In this document: positions 42,821-52,303 of the stretch, in pieces
Numbering within the stretch: position 1 is the stretch's first letter
How the letters are laid out: every line of letters starts with the position of its first letter
Assembly (NCBI RefSeq): GCF_003986935.1
Contig: NZ_RJZE01000011.1
Span: forward strand, 185,234-249,233
Origin: Paraburkholderia kururiensis JCM 10599 = LMG 19447
GTDB taxonomy: Bacteria > Pseudomonadota > Gammaproteobacteria > Burkholderiales > Burkholderiaceae
DNA: 64,000 nt
Direction of reading: 5' to 3'
Made by a program: the position numbers and the translations under genes
The notes under the pieces: model-generated
What the model saw: the letters and a program-made list of their open reading frames with translations, nothing else
Told to the model about the DNA's origin: nothing
The model's database searches: none

Positions 42821-42914
42821 ATCCCCTTCCTTACGCTTGCGCTCCGCGGTGTGCCGTGCGGGCCGCAGCATGGCGCGTTCACGAAGGCGAGCGCCATGGC
42901 ACGGGCTGACCGCT

Positions 42915-44594
42915 TCAGCCGCCGCGCTTGCCTCGGTTGTCTGCGGCTGGACTCACCGCTTGATTTGCGGCTTGATCTGCCGCTTGATTCACCGCTTGAT
43001 TCACCGCTTGATCTGCCGCTTGATCTGCCGCTTGATCTGCCGCTTGATCTGCCGCTTGATTCGCCGCTTGATTCGCCGCCCCGCCCGTCTCGCCACCCGC
43101 TCCATCGTGCCCCATGTTGCCCGCGACGTGCGCCGTCGCGTCGTCCGCACTCCAGCCACCGCCCAGCGCCTTCGCAAGAAACACCACGAGCGCCGCGCGC
43201 TGCCCTTCGATCTGCACTTCCTGGCGCTCGCTCGTGAGCAGTTGCTGCTCGGCGCTGATCACGTCGATGAACGCCGCGAGGCCGCCCTGGTAACGTGCCT
43301 CGGCGAGGTCCACGAGCTGGCGCGCATCCACCACCGCCGCGTGCGCCTCCCGCGCGGCTTCTTCGAGCACCGAAAGCCCCGTGACCGCATTCTGCACCTC
43401 CTGGAACGCCGTGAGCACGGTCTGCCGATAGTTCGCTTCGGCCGAGGCGTAGCCCGCCTGGGCGAACGCGACGCCTGCCGCACGCTGGCCGCCGTCGAAG
43501 AGCACCTGGCTTGCGGACGCACCCACGGACCACACGAGGCTCGGCAAGCTGAAGAGGCTCGCGAAGCGCGTGCTTTCCCAGCCGATGCCCGGCGTGAGCG
43601 TGAGGTCCGGAAAATACGCGGCACGCGCCACGCCGATCTGCGCGTTGGCCGCCGCCATGGCGCGCTCGGCGGACGCGACGTCGGGCCGGCGCTGCAGCAG
43701 GTCGCTCGGCATGCCCGTGGGCAGCTTCGGCACGGGCAGCGCCTTCACCACGGGCGCCAGCACGAACGTGGGCGCCGGCTGCCCGACGAGCACTGCGATG
43801 GCATGCTCGAACTGCGCGCGCTGGTTGATGAGCAACTGCGCCTGGGTACGCGTGGCGTCGAGCTGTGCCTGCTGTTGCAACAGATTGAGCCCCGATACCG
43901 CGCCCAGGTCGTGCTGCGCGGTCACGAAATCGAGCGCCTTCTGCTGCAGCACGACGGACCGGTTCACCACGTCCACTTCGTTGTCGAGCTCGCGCAGCGC
44001 GAAGTAGTCGGTAGCAAGTTCAGCGGTGAGGACGAGCCGCGCGTTCGCGAGGTCGTCGCCGGCCTGCTGCGCTGAAGCCTTCGCGGATTCGATCGAGCGG
44101 CGAATGCGGCCGAACAGATCGGTCTCGTAGCTCACGGTGGGACCGATGGTCAGATCGTTCTGCACCGTGGACATGTTCTGCGTCGCGTAGTTGAGCTTCG
44201 GCCGGTTCTGCGAAATGCGCGCGCGCTCCGCGGAGGCGGAGAGATCGATCTGCGGAAACAGCGCCGACGACACGGACGCCAGCGTGGCGCGCGCCTGCGC
44301 ATAGTGCGCGACGGCCATTTGCAGCGTCTGGTTGTTCGCGAGCGCCTCGATTTCCAGCGTATTCAGTTCGTCCACGCCGAATGCGCGCCACCACTGCGGA
44401 TCGAGCGGCGCGTGAGACGGCCGCGCCGGCTGCCACCACGTGTCGCCCTGGGCGACGCGCCACGATGCCGGCGCAGCGGTTTCCGGGCGCTGATAGTCGG
44501 GGCCCACGGTGCACGCTGCCAGCATCGCCGCCGCAAGCATCGCGACGGTCGCTCGCATGGCGTTCACGTTCGCTTTCACGGCCTCGCGCTTCAC
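42915..44594 (-). CDS. RND efflux outer membrane lipoprotein (NodT/OprM family) with repeat tail
   Basis: 559 residues. The lipobox MLAAC places the acylated Cys at 28, followed by TVGPDYQRPETAAPASW, the standard start of this family. The two TolC-fold repeats are visible (QTLQMAVAHYAQARATLAS and TFQEVQNAVTGLSVLEEAAR equivalents; YPDLTLTPGIGWES). It forms the trimeric outer-membrane channel for the MFP/RND pair encoded upstream. The last 60 residues are unusual: ten copies of a tetrapeptide A-A/V-N/D-Q encoded by a 12-bp DNA repeat (42956-43075). A Met at codon 13 is an alternative start. Its ATG overlaps the MFP stop. Confidence 0.92.
   Translation of the reverse strand: MKREAVKANVNAMRATVAMLAAAMLAACTVGPDYQRPETAAPASWRVAQGDTWWQPARPSHAPLDPQWWRAFGVDELNTLEIEALANNQTLQMAVAHYAQARATLASVSSALFPQIDLSASAERARISQNRPKLNYATQNMSTVQNDLTIGPTVSYETDLFGRIRRSIESAKASAQQAGDDLANARLVLTAELATDYFALRELDNEVDVVNRSVVLQQKALDFVTAQHDLGAVSGLNLLQQQAQLDATRTQAQLLINQRAQFEHAIAVLVGQPAPTFVLAPVVKALPVPKLPTGMPSDLLQRRPDVASAERAMAAANAQIGVARAAYFPDLTLTPGIGWESTRFASLFSLPSLVWSVGASASQVLFDGGQRAAGVAFAQAGYASAEANYRQTVLTAFQEVQNAVTGLSVLEEAAREAHAAVVDARQLVDLAEARYQGGLAAFIDVISAEQQLLTSERQEVQIEGQRAALVVFLAKALGGGWSADDATAHVAGNMGHDGAGGETGGAANQAANQAADQAADQAADQAADQAVNQAVNQAADQAANQAVSPAADNRGKRGG
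42956..43075. repeat. 12-bp tandem repeat, ten copies, inside the outer-membrane factor gene
   Basis: Ten head-to-tail units of CCGCTTGATYTG/CCGCTTGATTCR, in frame, coding (on the minus strand) A-x-x-Q tetrapeptides at the C-terminus of the channel protein. Units 5-8 are identical, which points to recent slippage expansion. Confidence 0.95.
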
Positions 44595-45946
44595 GACGCG
44601 GCTCCTCCTTGCGATGGCGCTGACTTTGCATGGGCACCGTCCGTGCTATCCGCGGTAGCCTGACGCGCCTGAGCGCCAGGCACGGAGCCCGGTGTGCCAG
44701 GTGTGCCCGGCGCGCTGCGTCCGCCCGGTTCGCCACGCGCAGGCGTCTGCGCGACGATCACGCTGTCGCCGTCCGCGAGCGAATCGCTCGGGTTCACGAC
44801 GATGCGGTCCTGCGCCGACACGCCCGTGCCGATCACAAGCGACTGCCCCAGGTCCCGCGTGATCGTGACCGGCTGCAAATGCACGCGCCCATTCGCATCC
44901 ACTACGGCGACGCGCGGGCCTTCCGCGCGAAACAGCAGCGTGTTGCCCGGCACCGTGAGCGTGCCCGGTGCGTCGGTATGCAGCGCCGCCTGCACGTACG
45001 CGCCCGGCATGAGCTTGCCGTCGTGATTGGGCAGCGTGATCTCGACCTGCAACGAGCGCGTGGCGACGTCGATGGCGTCCGCGGTACGCGTAACGGTGCC
45101 GTCGAACGTCGTGCCCGGCAACTCGGCCTGGGTCACGCTCACGTGCTGGCCGCGCGCGACCTGTTGCGCGTAGGCCTGCGGCACCTGCACGTAGAGCCGC
45201 AGCGGATCGGCCTGGGCAATGGCGAACAGCGCGCGCCCCACGCCGCCATTGCCCGCGTTGATGAGGTCTCCCACGTCGATATTGCGTTGCGTGATGACGC
45301 CCGTGATGGGCGCCACGATGCGCTGGAACGACTTCAGCTGCGTGAGACGGCGCACGTTCGCATCCGCTGCCGCGAGGTTCGCGACGTCCTGGTTGTAGGC
45401 GCCCTGGCGGTCGTCGAGTTCCTGCTGCGCGACCGCATCGCGCTCGCGCAACTGCCGTGCGCGATCGAACGAGGTCTTCGCGAGCGCGAGCGTGGAGGCC
45501 GACTGCTCGCGTTGCGCGATGGCCTGCGCGAGTTCCTGGTCGATCTCAGGCGTATCGAGTTCGGCGAGCAACTGACCCTGCTGCACGTGCGCGCCGATAT
45601 CGGCATACCAGCGCACCACGTAGCCGCTCGCGCGCGAGTAGATGGGCGACTCCACATAGCCGCGCAGCGTGCCGGGCAGCACGAGCCGGCCGTCGTCGCC
45701 CGCGGGCACGGGACGCACGACGGTCACGTACTGGCGCGCGTTCTGCTCGGTCATGCCTTCGAGCCGGCGCGCGTCGCGCAGGTTGGCGAGGATCGTGTGC
45801 GTCGCGCCGGCCGCAAGCAGCAGCGCGACGAGCAGCACCGCGATGCGGCCGCGCCGCCACACGAGGCTGCGCGACGGCAGGTCGAGGCCGCCCTCGCGCG
45901 TACTCGCCTGGATGTCCAGAGAGGAGTGATGTTGGTGGTCGTTCAT
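44591..45946 (-). CDS. RND efflux periplasmic adaptor (membrane fusion protein)
   Basis: 451 residues from MNDHQHHSSL; one N-terminal hydrophobic segment (IAVLLVALLLAAGATHTILA, about 37-56) anchors it in the inner membrane. The lipoyl half-motifs flank a helical hairpin: SRASGYVVRWYADIGAHVQQ and FQRIVAPITGVITQRNIDVG, then the beta-barrel ATRSLQVEITLPNHDGKLMP. It links the RND pump to the outer-membrane channel. The C-terminal 40 residues are Gly/Pro/Ala-rich low complexity. It overlaps the channel gene by 4 bp and follows the pump gene by 40 bp. Confidence 0.93.
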   Translation of the reverse strand: MNDHQHHSSLDIQASTREGGLDLPSRSLVWRRGRIAVLLVALLLAAGATHTILANLRDARRLEGMTEQNARQYVTVVRPVPAGDDGRLVLPGTLRGYVESPIYSRASGYVVRWYADIGAHVQQGQLLAELDTPEIDQELAQAIAQREQSASTLALAKTSFDRARQLRERDAVAQQELDDRQGAYNQDVANLAAADANVRRLTQLKSFQRIVAPITGVITQRNIDVGDLINAGNGGVGRALFAIAQADPLRLYVQVPQAYAQQVARGQHVSVTQAELPGTTFDGTVTRTADAIDVATRSLQVEITLPNHDGKLMPGAYVQAALHTDAPGTLTVPGNTLLFRAEGPRVAVVDANGRVHLQPVTITRDLGQSLVIGTGVSAQDRIVVNPSDSLADGDSVIVAQTPARGEPGGRSAPGTPGTPGSVPGAQARQATADSTDGAHAKSAPSQGGAAS

Positions 45947-45986
45947 GTCGTCAATCGATCGATGTGGGCTCAGGGTCGGGCCGCAT

Positions 45987-48900
45987 TCAGTGCCCGCCGC
46001 GCGCGCCGTCGTGGTCGTTGCCGTCGCCGCTTGCATGCGAACGCGGGCCGGTCATGTCGTCTCCTCTTCTTTCGCCCGCACGGGCCGCAGCGCGCCGCGC
46101 GAGCCGGCTGTGCACGCCGGCGAACACGAGCGGCACGAACAGCAGCGTGGAAACCGTCGCGAACAACAGCCCGCCGATCACGGCGCGCCCGAGCGGCGCG
46201 TTCTGCTCAGCGCCTTCGCCTAGACCCAGCGCCATCGGCACCATGCCGATCATCATGGCGAGCGCGGTCATCATCACCGGACGAATGCGCGTGGCGCCCG
46301 CTTCGAGCGCGGCGGTGAGCGGCGGCGCACCCGCAGCGAGCCGCTGCCGCGCGAACGACACGACGAGAATGCTGTTGGCGGTCGCCACGCCCACGGTCAT
46401 GATGGCGCCCGTAAGCGCCGGTACGCTCAGATGCGTGCCCGTCACGAACAGCATCCACGCAATGCCCGCGAGCGCCGCAGGCAACGCGCTGACGATGATG
46501 AGCGGGTCGGCCCACGACTGAAAGTTGACGACGATGAGCAGATAGACGAGCACGATGGCCATCGCAATGCCCACGCCCAGGCCGAGATACGACGAACGCA
46601 TCGTGCTCACCTGACCGCGCATCGTGATCGTCGTGCCGCGCGGCGCCGTGGCCTGCACGCCGGCAATGCGCTGTTCGATCTGCCCCGCCACCGAACCGAG
46701 ATCGCGGCCCTCCACGCTCACCAGCAGATCGATGACGGGCCGGATGTTGTAGTGCGTGACCACCGCGGGATTCGTGTGCGCATCCAGCTGCACGAGATTG
46801 CCGAGCAGTTGCAGCGGTGCGTCGGCGCGCGCCGAAACCGGCGTGTTGAGCAACTGCCCGACCGACGCCACGTTGTACTGCGGCGTCTGCACGGCGAGCG
46901 GATATTCCACGCCATTGGCGGGATTCACCCAGAACGCGGGCGAGGTCTGCGAGCTGCCGGACAACGAAATCAGCACGTTCTGCGCAACGTTTTGCGCGTT
47001 GAGGTTCAACTGCTGCATGCGCGTGCGGTCCATCACGAGCCCGAGCGCGGGCTCGTCGTTGCGCTGCGCGATGTGGGCGTCCACAGCGCCCGGCAATTGG
47101 CGGACCTCTTTCAGGAGGCGGCTTGCCAGCGCCATGTTGGCGTCCTGGTTCGCGCCGATCACCTGCACGTCGATGGCCGCGGGCTGCCCGAAGTTGAGGA
47201 TCTGCGTGATGATGTCTGCGGGCTGGAAGAAAAACTCGACGCCCGGAAAACGCTGCGGCAACAGCATGCGCAGACGGTCGATGTAGGTGCGCGACGGCGG
47301 GTGCCCGTCCTTGAGCGCGACCTGGATTTCGCCGTCGAGCGTGCCGATGGTACCCGCGTTGCTGTACGAAAGATTGATGCCGCTATACGGCAGCCCCAGG
47401 TTGTCGACGATGGTCGCGAGTTGCGCGGGCGGAATCACTTCGCGAATGGTGCTCTCGACTTCGTCCGCGAGCCGCGCCGTTTCTTCAATGCGATAACCCG
47501 TGGGCGCACGCATGTGCAGGCGAATGTCGCCGGCGTCCACGCTCGGAAAGAAGTCGCGGCCCAGCACGAACACGAGCCCGAGCGAGAGCACGCAGAAGCC
47601 GAGAAACGCGCTCGCGTAGAAGCGCCGGCGCGCGAGCAGCAGACTCAGTAGCACGATATAAGCGGAGCGGAGGCGCTCGAACGCGCGATCGAAGCCGTGA
47701 TGGATGCGCTCGAACCGCGAAGGCGCCGCACTCGCCGCAGCCTTGCGGTGCGAGAGCAGCAGCATGGCGAGCGTCGGCACGAGCGTACGCGAGAGCACAT
47801 ACGACGCGATCATCGCGAACACCACCGCTTCCGCGAGCGGCACGAACAGATAGCGCGCCACGCCGGTGAGGAAGAACATCGGCACGAACACGATGCAGAT
47901 GCACAGCGTGGAGACGAGCGCCGGCACGGCGATTTCGCCCGCGCCCTCCAGAATGGCATCGTGCAGCGGCGCGCCGAGATGCAGATGGCGTTCGATGTTC
48001 TCGATCGTGACGGTGGCGTCGTCCACGAGTATCCCGACCGCGAGCGCGAGACCACCCAGCGTCATGATGTTGATGGTCTCGCCGAGCGCATCGAGCGCAA
48101 GCAGCGAAGAGAGAATAGAAAGCGGAATGGACACCGCGATGATGACCGTGCTGCGCCAGTTGCCGAGAAAGAGCAGGATCATCATCGCGGTGAGCGCGGC
48201 GGCGATCAGCGCCTCGCGCAACACGCCCTGCACCGCCGCGCTCACGAACACGGACTGGTCGAAGAGCGGCGTGATCTTGAGGTCTTGCGGCAGCGTATCG
48301 CGCACATGCGGCAGCAGCGACTTCAGCGTGTTCACGACCTGCAGCGTGGACGCATCGCCGCTCTTGAGAATGGAGATCAGCACGCCGCGCCGTCCATCCT
48401 GGCGCACCACGTTGGTTTGCGGCGAAAAGCCGTCGCGCACGTGGGCCACTTCGCCCAGATACGTGGTCGCGCCGTTCACTGTCTGCACGGGAATGCGATT
48501 GAGACCGGCGATGGTGTCCGGCGATGCGTTCATGTCCACGCGGTACTCGGTCTGCCCGAGCTTCGCGGTGCCGGTGGGCAGGATCAGGTTCTGCGCGTTG
48601 ACGGCGTTCACGACGTCTGCGGGCGTGAGGCCTTTCGACATCAGCGCCTGCGAATCGATATCCACGGAAATGAGCCGCGTCTTGCCGCCGTAGGGATACG
48701 GCACCTGCGCACCCGGGATCGTGATGAGCTGCGGACGCAGGAAATTCATCGCGATGTCGTTGAGCACCTGCTCGCTCATCGTGTTGCTCGAGAGCCCGAG
48801 CTGGATCACCGGAATGCTGGACGCCGAATAACTGATGACGAGCGGCGGCGTGGCGCCCGGCGGCATCTGGCGCAACTGCGCCTGTTCCGAGGCCACGGTT

Positions 48901-49223
48901 TGCGCGATGGCGGTCTGCAGGCTCGCGCCGGGCTGCAGGAACAGCTTGATGATGGCGATGCCCGGCAGCGACTGCGATTCGATGTGCTCGATGTTACTGA
49001 CCGTCGTGGTCAGCCCGCGTTCGTTCACCGACGTGATGCGGTCGGCCACGTCTTTCGCCGAAAGCCCCGTGTAGTTCCAGATGATGCTGATGACGGGGAT
49101 GTTGATGGACGGCAGCACGTCGGTTGCCATGGTCATCAACGCGAACGGCGTGGCCAGCAGAATCATGATGGCCATCACGATGAACGTGTACGGCCGCTTT
49201 AACGCGAGATTGACGATCCACAT
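45987..49223 (-). CDS. RND efflux inner-membrane transporter (HAE-1-like)
   Basis: 1078 residues, the full RND size. It begins MWIVNLALKRPYTFIVMAIM and holds TDVLPSINIPVISIIWNYTG, the TM4 segment GGLALAVGILVDDATVTIEN with the paired acidic residues used for proton relay, and VVGVATANSILVV-like TM10-11 sequence (MTVGVATANSILVVSFA). It is a proton-driven exporter of drugs or other organics; the DD pair in TM4 rather than the heavy-metal CusA signature argues against a pure metal pump. It starts the pump-adaptor-channel operon, followed by the two-component system. Confidence 0.94.
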   Translation of the reverse strand: MWIVNLALKRPYTFIVMAIMILLATPFALMTMATDVLPSINIPVISIIWNYTGLSAKDVADRITSVNERGLTTTVSNIEHIESQSLPGIAIIKLFLQPGASLQTAIAQTVASEQAQLRQMPPGATPPLVISYSASSIPVIQLGLSSNTMSEQVLNDIAMNFLRPQLITIPGAQVPYPYGGKTRLISVDIDSQALMSKGLTPADVVNAVNAQNLILPTGTAKLGQTEYRVDMNASPDTIAGLNRIPVQTVNGATTYLGEVAHVRDGFSPQTNVVRQDGRRGVLISILKSGDASTLQVVNTLKSLLPHVRDTLPQDLKITPLFDQSVFVSAAVQGVLREALIAAALTAMMILLFLGNWRSTVIIAVSIPLSILSSLLALDALGETINIMTLGGLALAVGILVDDATVTIENIERHLHLGAPLHDAILEGAGEIAVPALVSTLCICIVFVPMFFLTGVARYLFVPLAEAVVFAMIASYVLSRTLVPTLAMLLLSHRKAAASAAPSRFERIHHGFDRAFERLRSAYIVLLSLLLARRRFYASAFLGFCVLSLGLVFVLGRDFFPSVDAGDIRLHMRAPTGYRIEETARLADEVESTIREVIPPAQLATIVDNLGLPYSGINLSYSNAGTIGTLDGEIQVALKDGHPPSRTYIDRLRMLLPQRFPGVEFFFQPADIITQILNFGQPAAIDVQVIGANQDANMALASRLLKEVRQLPGAVDAHIAQRNDEPALGLVMDRTRMQQLNLNAQNVAQNVLISLSGSSQTSPAFWVNPANGVEYPLAVQTPQYNVASVGQLLNTPVSARADAPLQLLGNLVQLDAHTNPAVVTHYNIRPVIDLLVSVEGRDLGSVAGQIEQRIAGVQATAPRGTTITMRGQVSTMRSSYLGLGVGIAMAIVLVYLLIVVNFQSWADPLIIVSALPAALAGIAWMLFVTGTHLSVPALTGAIMTVGVATANSILVVSFARQRLAAGAPPLTAALEAGATRIRPVMMTALAMMIGMVPMALGLGEGAEQNAPLGRAVIGGLLFATVSTLLFVPLVFAGVHSRLARRAAARAGERRGDDMTGPRSHASGDGNDHDGARGGH

Positions 49224-49450
49224 GTGACAGCGTCGGGCAGGAGCAAAAGGCGGTCATGCCCAGGCGCGGGCGGTTCCGCATGATAGGAAAGCGCGCGGGG
49301 CGTGCCGATGACGCCAAAATGGCGCGGCTGTCAGGAAAGACGCATGCCGCAACGGCAGCTTGCCGTTGCACGAGCGCCGATCCTGCCTCTTCGAAGAGAA
49401 CAGGACGGGCGTGGGTGCTTCGGTACGTTGTCGGCGATTCAGTGCGTGAA

Positions 49451-50485
49451 TCAGTTCACGAGGCGCAGCCGCTCGGCTTCGCGGATATCGCGTACGTCCC
49501 GCACGTCGCGTACATCGCGCGATGCACGGTGACGCATGCCGAATTCAGCGAGCCTGCCGTCGTGCGCACGCAGCGCGGCTTCCTGCTCCGTGAGCATCTG
49601 CGGCACGCTCTTGCGCAGGAATTCGACGAACGTGCGGATTTTTGCGTCGACGTAGCGACGCGACGCATAGAGCGCGTAGACGTTGAACTGTTGCAGGCGA
49701 TGCGCAGGCAGCACGTGCACGAGCGAGCCGTCGGCGAGGCCCGGCAGCGCAACCGGTACCGGCAGCGGACCGATGCCCATGCCTTCGCGAATCGCAATGG
49801 CAAGCGCCTCGGGGCTGTTCACCTGGAGCGAGGTCAAGCCCGCGTGGCGAAAACGCTCGCCGTCCGCCCCGGTGGAGACCCACTGGCTCGCGGGCAACCC
49901 GGCCTCGGTCAGATGCACGCAGGTGTGCCGCTCGAGGTCCGCGAACGAACGCGGCGCGCCGTGCTTCACGAGATAGTCGGGCGAGGCGCAAAGAATGGCC
50001 GAGGTGGTGCCCAGATGCTGCGAAATCAGCGCGGAGTCTTCGAGTTCCGCAGCCACGACGATCGAGACGTCGAAGCCCTCTTCCACGACGGCGGGCATGC
50101 GCTGCGACAGCGTGAGGTCGACGGAGACTTCCGGCGCGTGCTGGCGATAACGCGCAATGAGCGGCACCACGTAATGGCCGAAGCTGGATGCGCCATAGAC
50201 CTTCAGGCGGCCTGCCGGGTTGGCCTGGGCATCGGCGGCTTCGGCTTCGGCCTGGTCGATCTCGGCGAGAATCCGCTCGCAGCGCTGCAGGTAACGCTCG
50301 CCCGCCTCGGTGAGCGACATGCGGCGCGTGGTCCGGTTCAGAAGGCGCGTGCGCAGCCGCGATTCGAGGTCCGTGATGGCCCGCGAGACCTGAGCCGTCG
50401 TCATAGCCTCGTTCGAGGCTGCCTTCGTGAAACTGCCCGACTCCACCACTCTTACAAACATCCGCATGTTGCGCAGCGTATCCAT
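49451..50485 (-). CDS. LysR-family transcriptional regulator (copy A)
   Basis: 344 residues with AGGAGTAGG upstream. The HTH (1-60) reads MDTLRNMRMFVRVVESGSFT, then AVSRAITDLESRLRTRLLNR-type recognition helix (here QVSRAITDLESRLRTRLLNR) and SLTEAGERYLQRC. The effector domain follows (about 90-300). The last 25 residues repeat RDVRDVRDVRDI. It is strikingly similar to the LysR protein at 60915-61925 in every block. It lies between the RND operon and a divergent MFS/GH31 operon, and could regulate either; its 3' end is 227 bp from the pump gene start. Confidence 0.9.
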   Translation of the reverse strand: MDTLRNMRMFVRVVESGSFTKAASNEAMTTAQVSRAITDLESRLRTRLLNRTTRRMSLTEAGERYLQRCERILAEIDQAEAEAADAQANPAGRLKVYGASSFGHYVVPLIARYRQHAPEVSVDLTLSQRMPAVVEEGFDVSIVVAAELEDSALISQHLGTTSAILCASPDYLVKHGAPRSFADLERHTCVHLTEAGLPASQWVSTGADGERFRHAGLTSLQVNSPEALAIAIREGMGIGPLPVPVALPGLADGSLVHVLPAHRLQQFNVYALYASRRYVDAKIRTFVEFLRKSVPQMLTEQEAALRAHDGRLAEFGMRHRASRDVRDVRDVRDIREAERLRLVN

Positions 50486-50637
50486 TGCCTACTCCTGTCC
50501 ATCCGGTTTCGTGCCAGTCTGGAGAATGGACGAGAGGGGGTGACTGGATGCTGACCCGTTGATGACAACGGTGTCAGTTTTGCCGGCAAGCTCGGGCAAA
50601 CGCGAAGTGCCGACCTGAACGCCGCGCTTTTTCGTTC

Positions 50638-50655
50638 GATGTTCGATCGAACATC
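50638..50655. promoter_or_regulatory. Perfect 18-bp palindrome, candidate operator
   Basis: GATGTTCGATCGAACATC is its own reverse complement over all 18 bases. It ends 7 bp before the -35 box of the MFS/GH31 promoter, a place suited to an activator or a repressor. The shape resembles LacI, DeoR or IclR family sites; no such regulator gene is in the window. Confidence 0.7.
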
Positions 50656-50662
50656 AAAAGGC

Positions 50663-50691
50663 TTGACGACGCTCGTTTACGAACATACGAT
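50663..50691 (+). promoter_or_regulatory. Sigma-70 promoter of the MFS/GH31 operon
   Basis: TTGACG (50663-50668) and TACGAT (50686-50691) are separated by exactly 17 bp. The -35 is one base and the -10 two bases from consensus. Confidence 0.65.
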
Positions 50692-50991
50692 GCCGATCAG
50701 GTAGCCATAACATCAGTCATCAGACAACTAGAATCGCGCTGTGCGCGGCCCGAGGCGTTGGTCTGGAGTCGATGCCTGATCGGCATGAAAAGCCCGTGCA
50801 GATTCGCCGAAAACCCCTCTCCCCGGCGTTATCGAGAGGGCCGCGACGCCGGGCGTTCAGCCGACCAAGTTGTGTGACAACCTACCAGCCGAACGGCCGA
50901 CAACCGTCGCGGCATCAAAGAGAGAGCCGCCTTGTTCGATCGCGCCCTTCATCCAGCGCGGCGGCAAGGACGAGCAAACGAGACAAACAGG

Positions 50992-52272
50992 ATGGAGACA
51001 ACTTTGAAAACGATTAAAGGTCTGCGCTGGTGGATCATCGTGCTCGTCTGCCTCGGCACGATCATGAATTACGTCGCGCGCAACTCGCTCGGCGTGCTCG
51101 CGCCGGAACTCAAGCACGTGCTCAACATGTCGACCCAGCAGTACTCGTACGTGGTCGGCGCATTTCAGATCGGCTACACGCTCATGCAGCCCGTGTGCGG
51201 GATCATCGTGGACCTGGTCGGGCTGCGGCTCGGCTTCGCGCTGTTCGCGGCGCTGTGGTCGGCAAGCGGCGTGATGCACGGCTTCGCGACGGGCTGGATG
51301 TCGCTCGGCGCCATGCGCGGCCTGCTCGGCCTCTTCGAAGCCGCGGCCATTCCGTCGGGCATGAAAGCCGTGGCCGAATGGTTTCCGGACAAGGAAAAGT
51401 CCGTGGCGGTCGGCTACTTCAACGCGGGCACCTCGCTTGGCGCGCTCATCGCGCCGCCTTTCGTGATCTTTCTCTCGCTGCGCCTCGGCTGGCAATCGGC
51501 GTTCATGGTGACGGGCGCGCTCGGCTTCGTATGGGCCGCGCTCTGGTACGCGCTCTACCGCTCTCCCGCAAAGCACGACCGCATTTCGGGCGACGAACTC
51601 GCGCTCATCAAGGACGGCCAGACCCAGGCACCGCCCGCCAGCAAGCGCCCCGTGCGCGACATCCTGACTTCGCGCCGCTTCTGGGCAATCGCGCTGCCGC
51701 GCTTTTTCGCGGAACCGGCCTGGCAGACGTTCAGCTTCTGGATCCCGCTCTATCTCGCCACCGAGCGGCACATGGATCTCAAGCAGATCGCCATCTTCGC
51801 GTGGCTGCCGTTCCTCGCCGCCGACCTTGGCGGCATACTGGGCGGATATCTGTCGCCATTCCTGATGAAGCACTTCCGTATTCCGCTCGTGTGGTCGCGC
51901 GTGGCCGGCGTGGTGCTGGGCGCCTTCATGATGGTCGGGCCGGCCTGCATCGGGCTCGTCGCGTCGCCGTACACGGCCATCGCGCTGTTCTGCGTGGGCG
52001 GCTTTGCGCACCAGATGATTTCGGCGCTCGTCAACACGCTCTCCGCGGACGTGTTCGACCCCGACGAAGTGGCCACCGCGAGCGGCTTCGGCGGCATGGC
52101 GGCGTGGACCGGCGGACTGGGCTTTTCGCTGGTGGTGGGGGCGCTGGCCGATCGCGTCGGGTTCGGTCCGCTGTTCGCCTGCCTTGGCGCGTTCGACCTG
52201 ATCGGGGCCGTGCTGCTGATCTTGCTGATTCGCGGTCAGACGCGACAGGAACGTGCGCTATCCGCGGCGTGA
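50992..52272 (+). CDS. MFS transporter, ACS family (hexuronate/sugar-acid type)
   Basis: 426 residues from METTLKTIKG (upstream in-frame ATG at 50932 is less likely). TM1 WWIIVLVCLGTIMNYVARNS and the following LGVLAPELKHVLNMSTQQYS match the anion:cation symporter family that includes ExuT, GarP and GudP; AAAIPSGMKAVAEWFPDKEK is its diagnostic TM4-5 motif. Twelve helices are predicted. The GH31 glycosidase gene follows 31 bp downstream, so the pair likely imports and hydrolyses a glycoside or glycoconjugate bearing an acidic group. That is inference from the transporter family and the neighbour. Confidence 0.9.
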   Translation: METTLKTIKGLRWWIIVLVCLGTIMNYVARNSLGVLAPELKHVLNMSTQQYSYVVGAFQIGYTLMQPVCGIIVDLVGLRLGFALFAALWSASGVMHGFATGWMSLGAMRGLLGLFEAAAIPSGMKAVAEWFPDKEKSVAVGYFNAGTSLGALIAPPFVIFLSLRLGWQSAFMVTGALGFVWAALWYALYRSPAKHDRISGDELALIKDGQTQAPPASKRPVRDILTSRRFWAIALPRFFAEPAWQTFSFWIPLYLATERHMDLKQIAIFAWLPFLAADLGGILGGYLSPFLMKHFRIPLVWSRVAGVVLGAFMMVGPACIGLVASPYTAIALFCVGGFAHQMISALVNTLSADVFDPDEVATASGFGGMAAWTGGLGFSLVVGALADRVGFGPLFACLGAFDLIGAVLLILLIRGQTRQERALSAA

Positions 52273-52303
52273 GTCGCATTCGCATCCCAATCGAGGAAAT
52301 TTG

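Larger units (their letters stand above)
50486..50991. other. Divergent control region, LysR / MFS-GH31 operon
   Basis: 506 bp. It contains the 18-bp palindrome (50638-50655) and a good sigma-70 promoter (50663-50691) facing the MFS gene, leaving a leader of about 290 nt. The leader has short open frames but no riboswitch I recognise. Confidence 0.6.
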
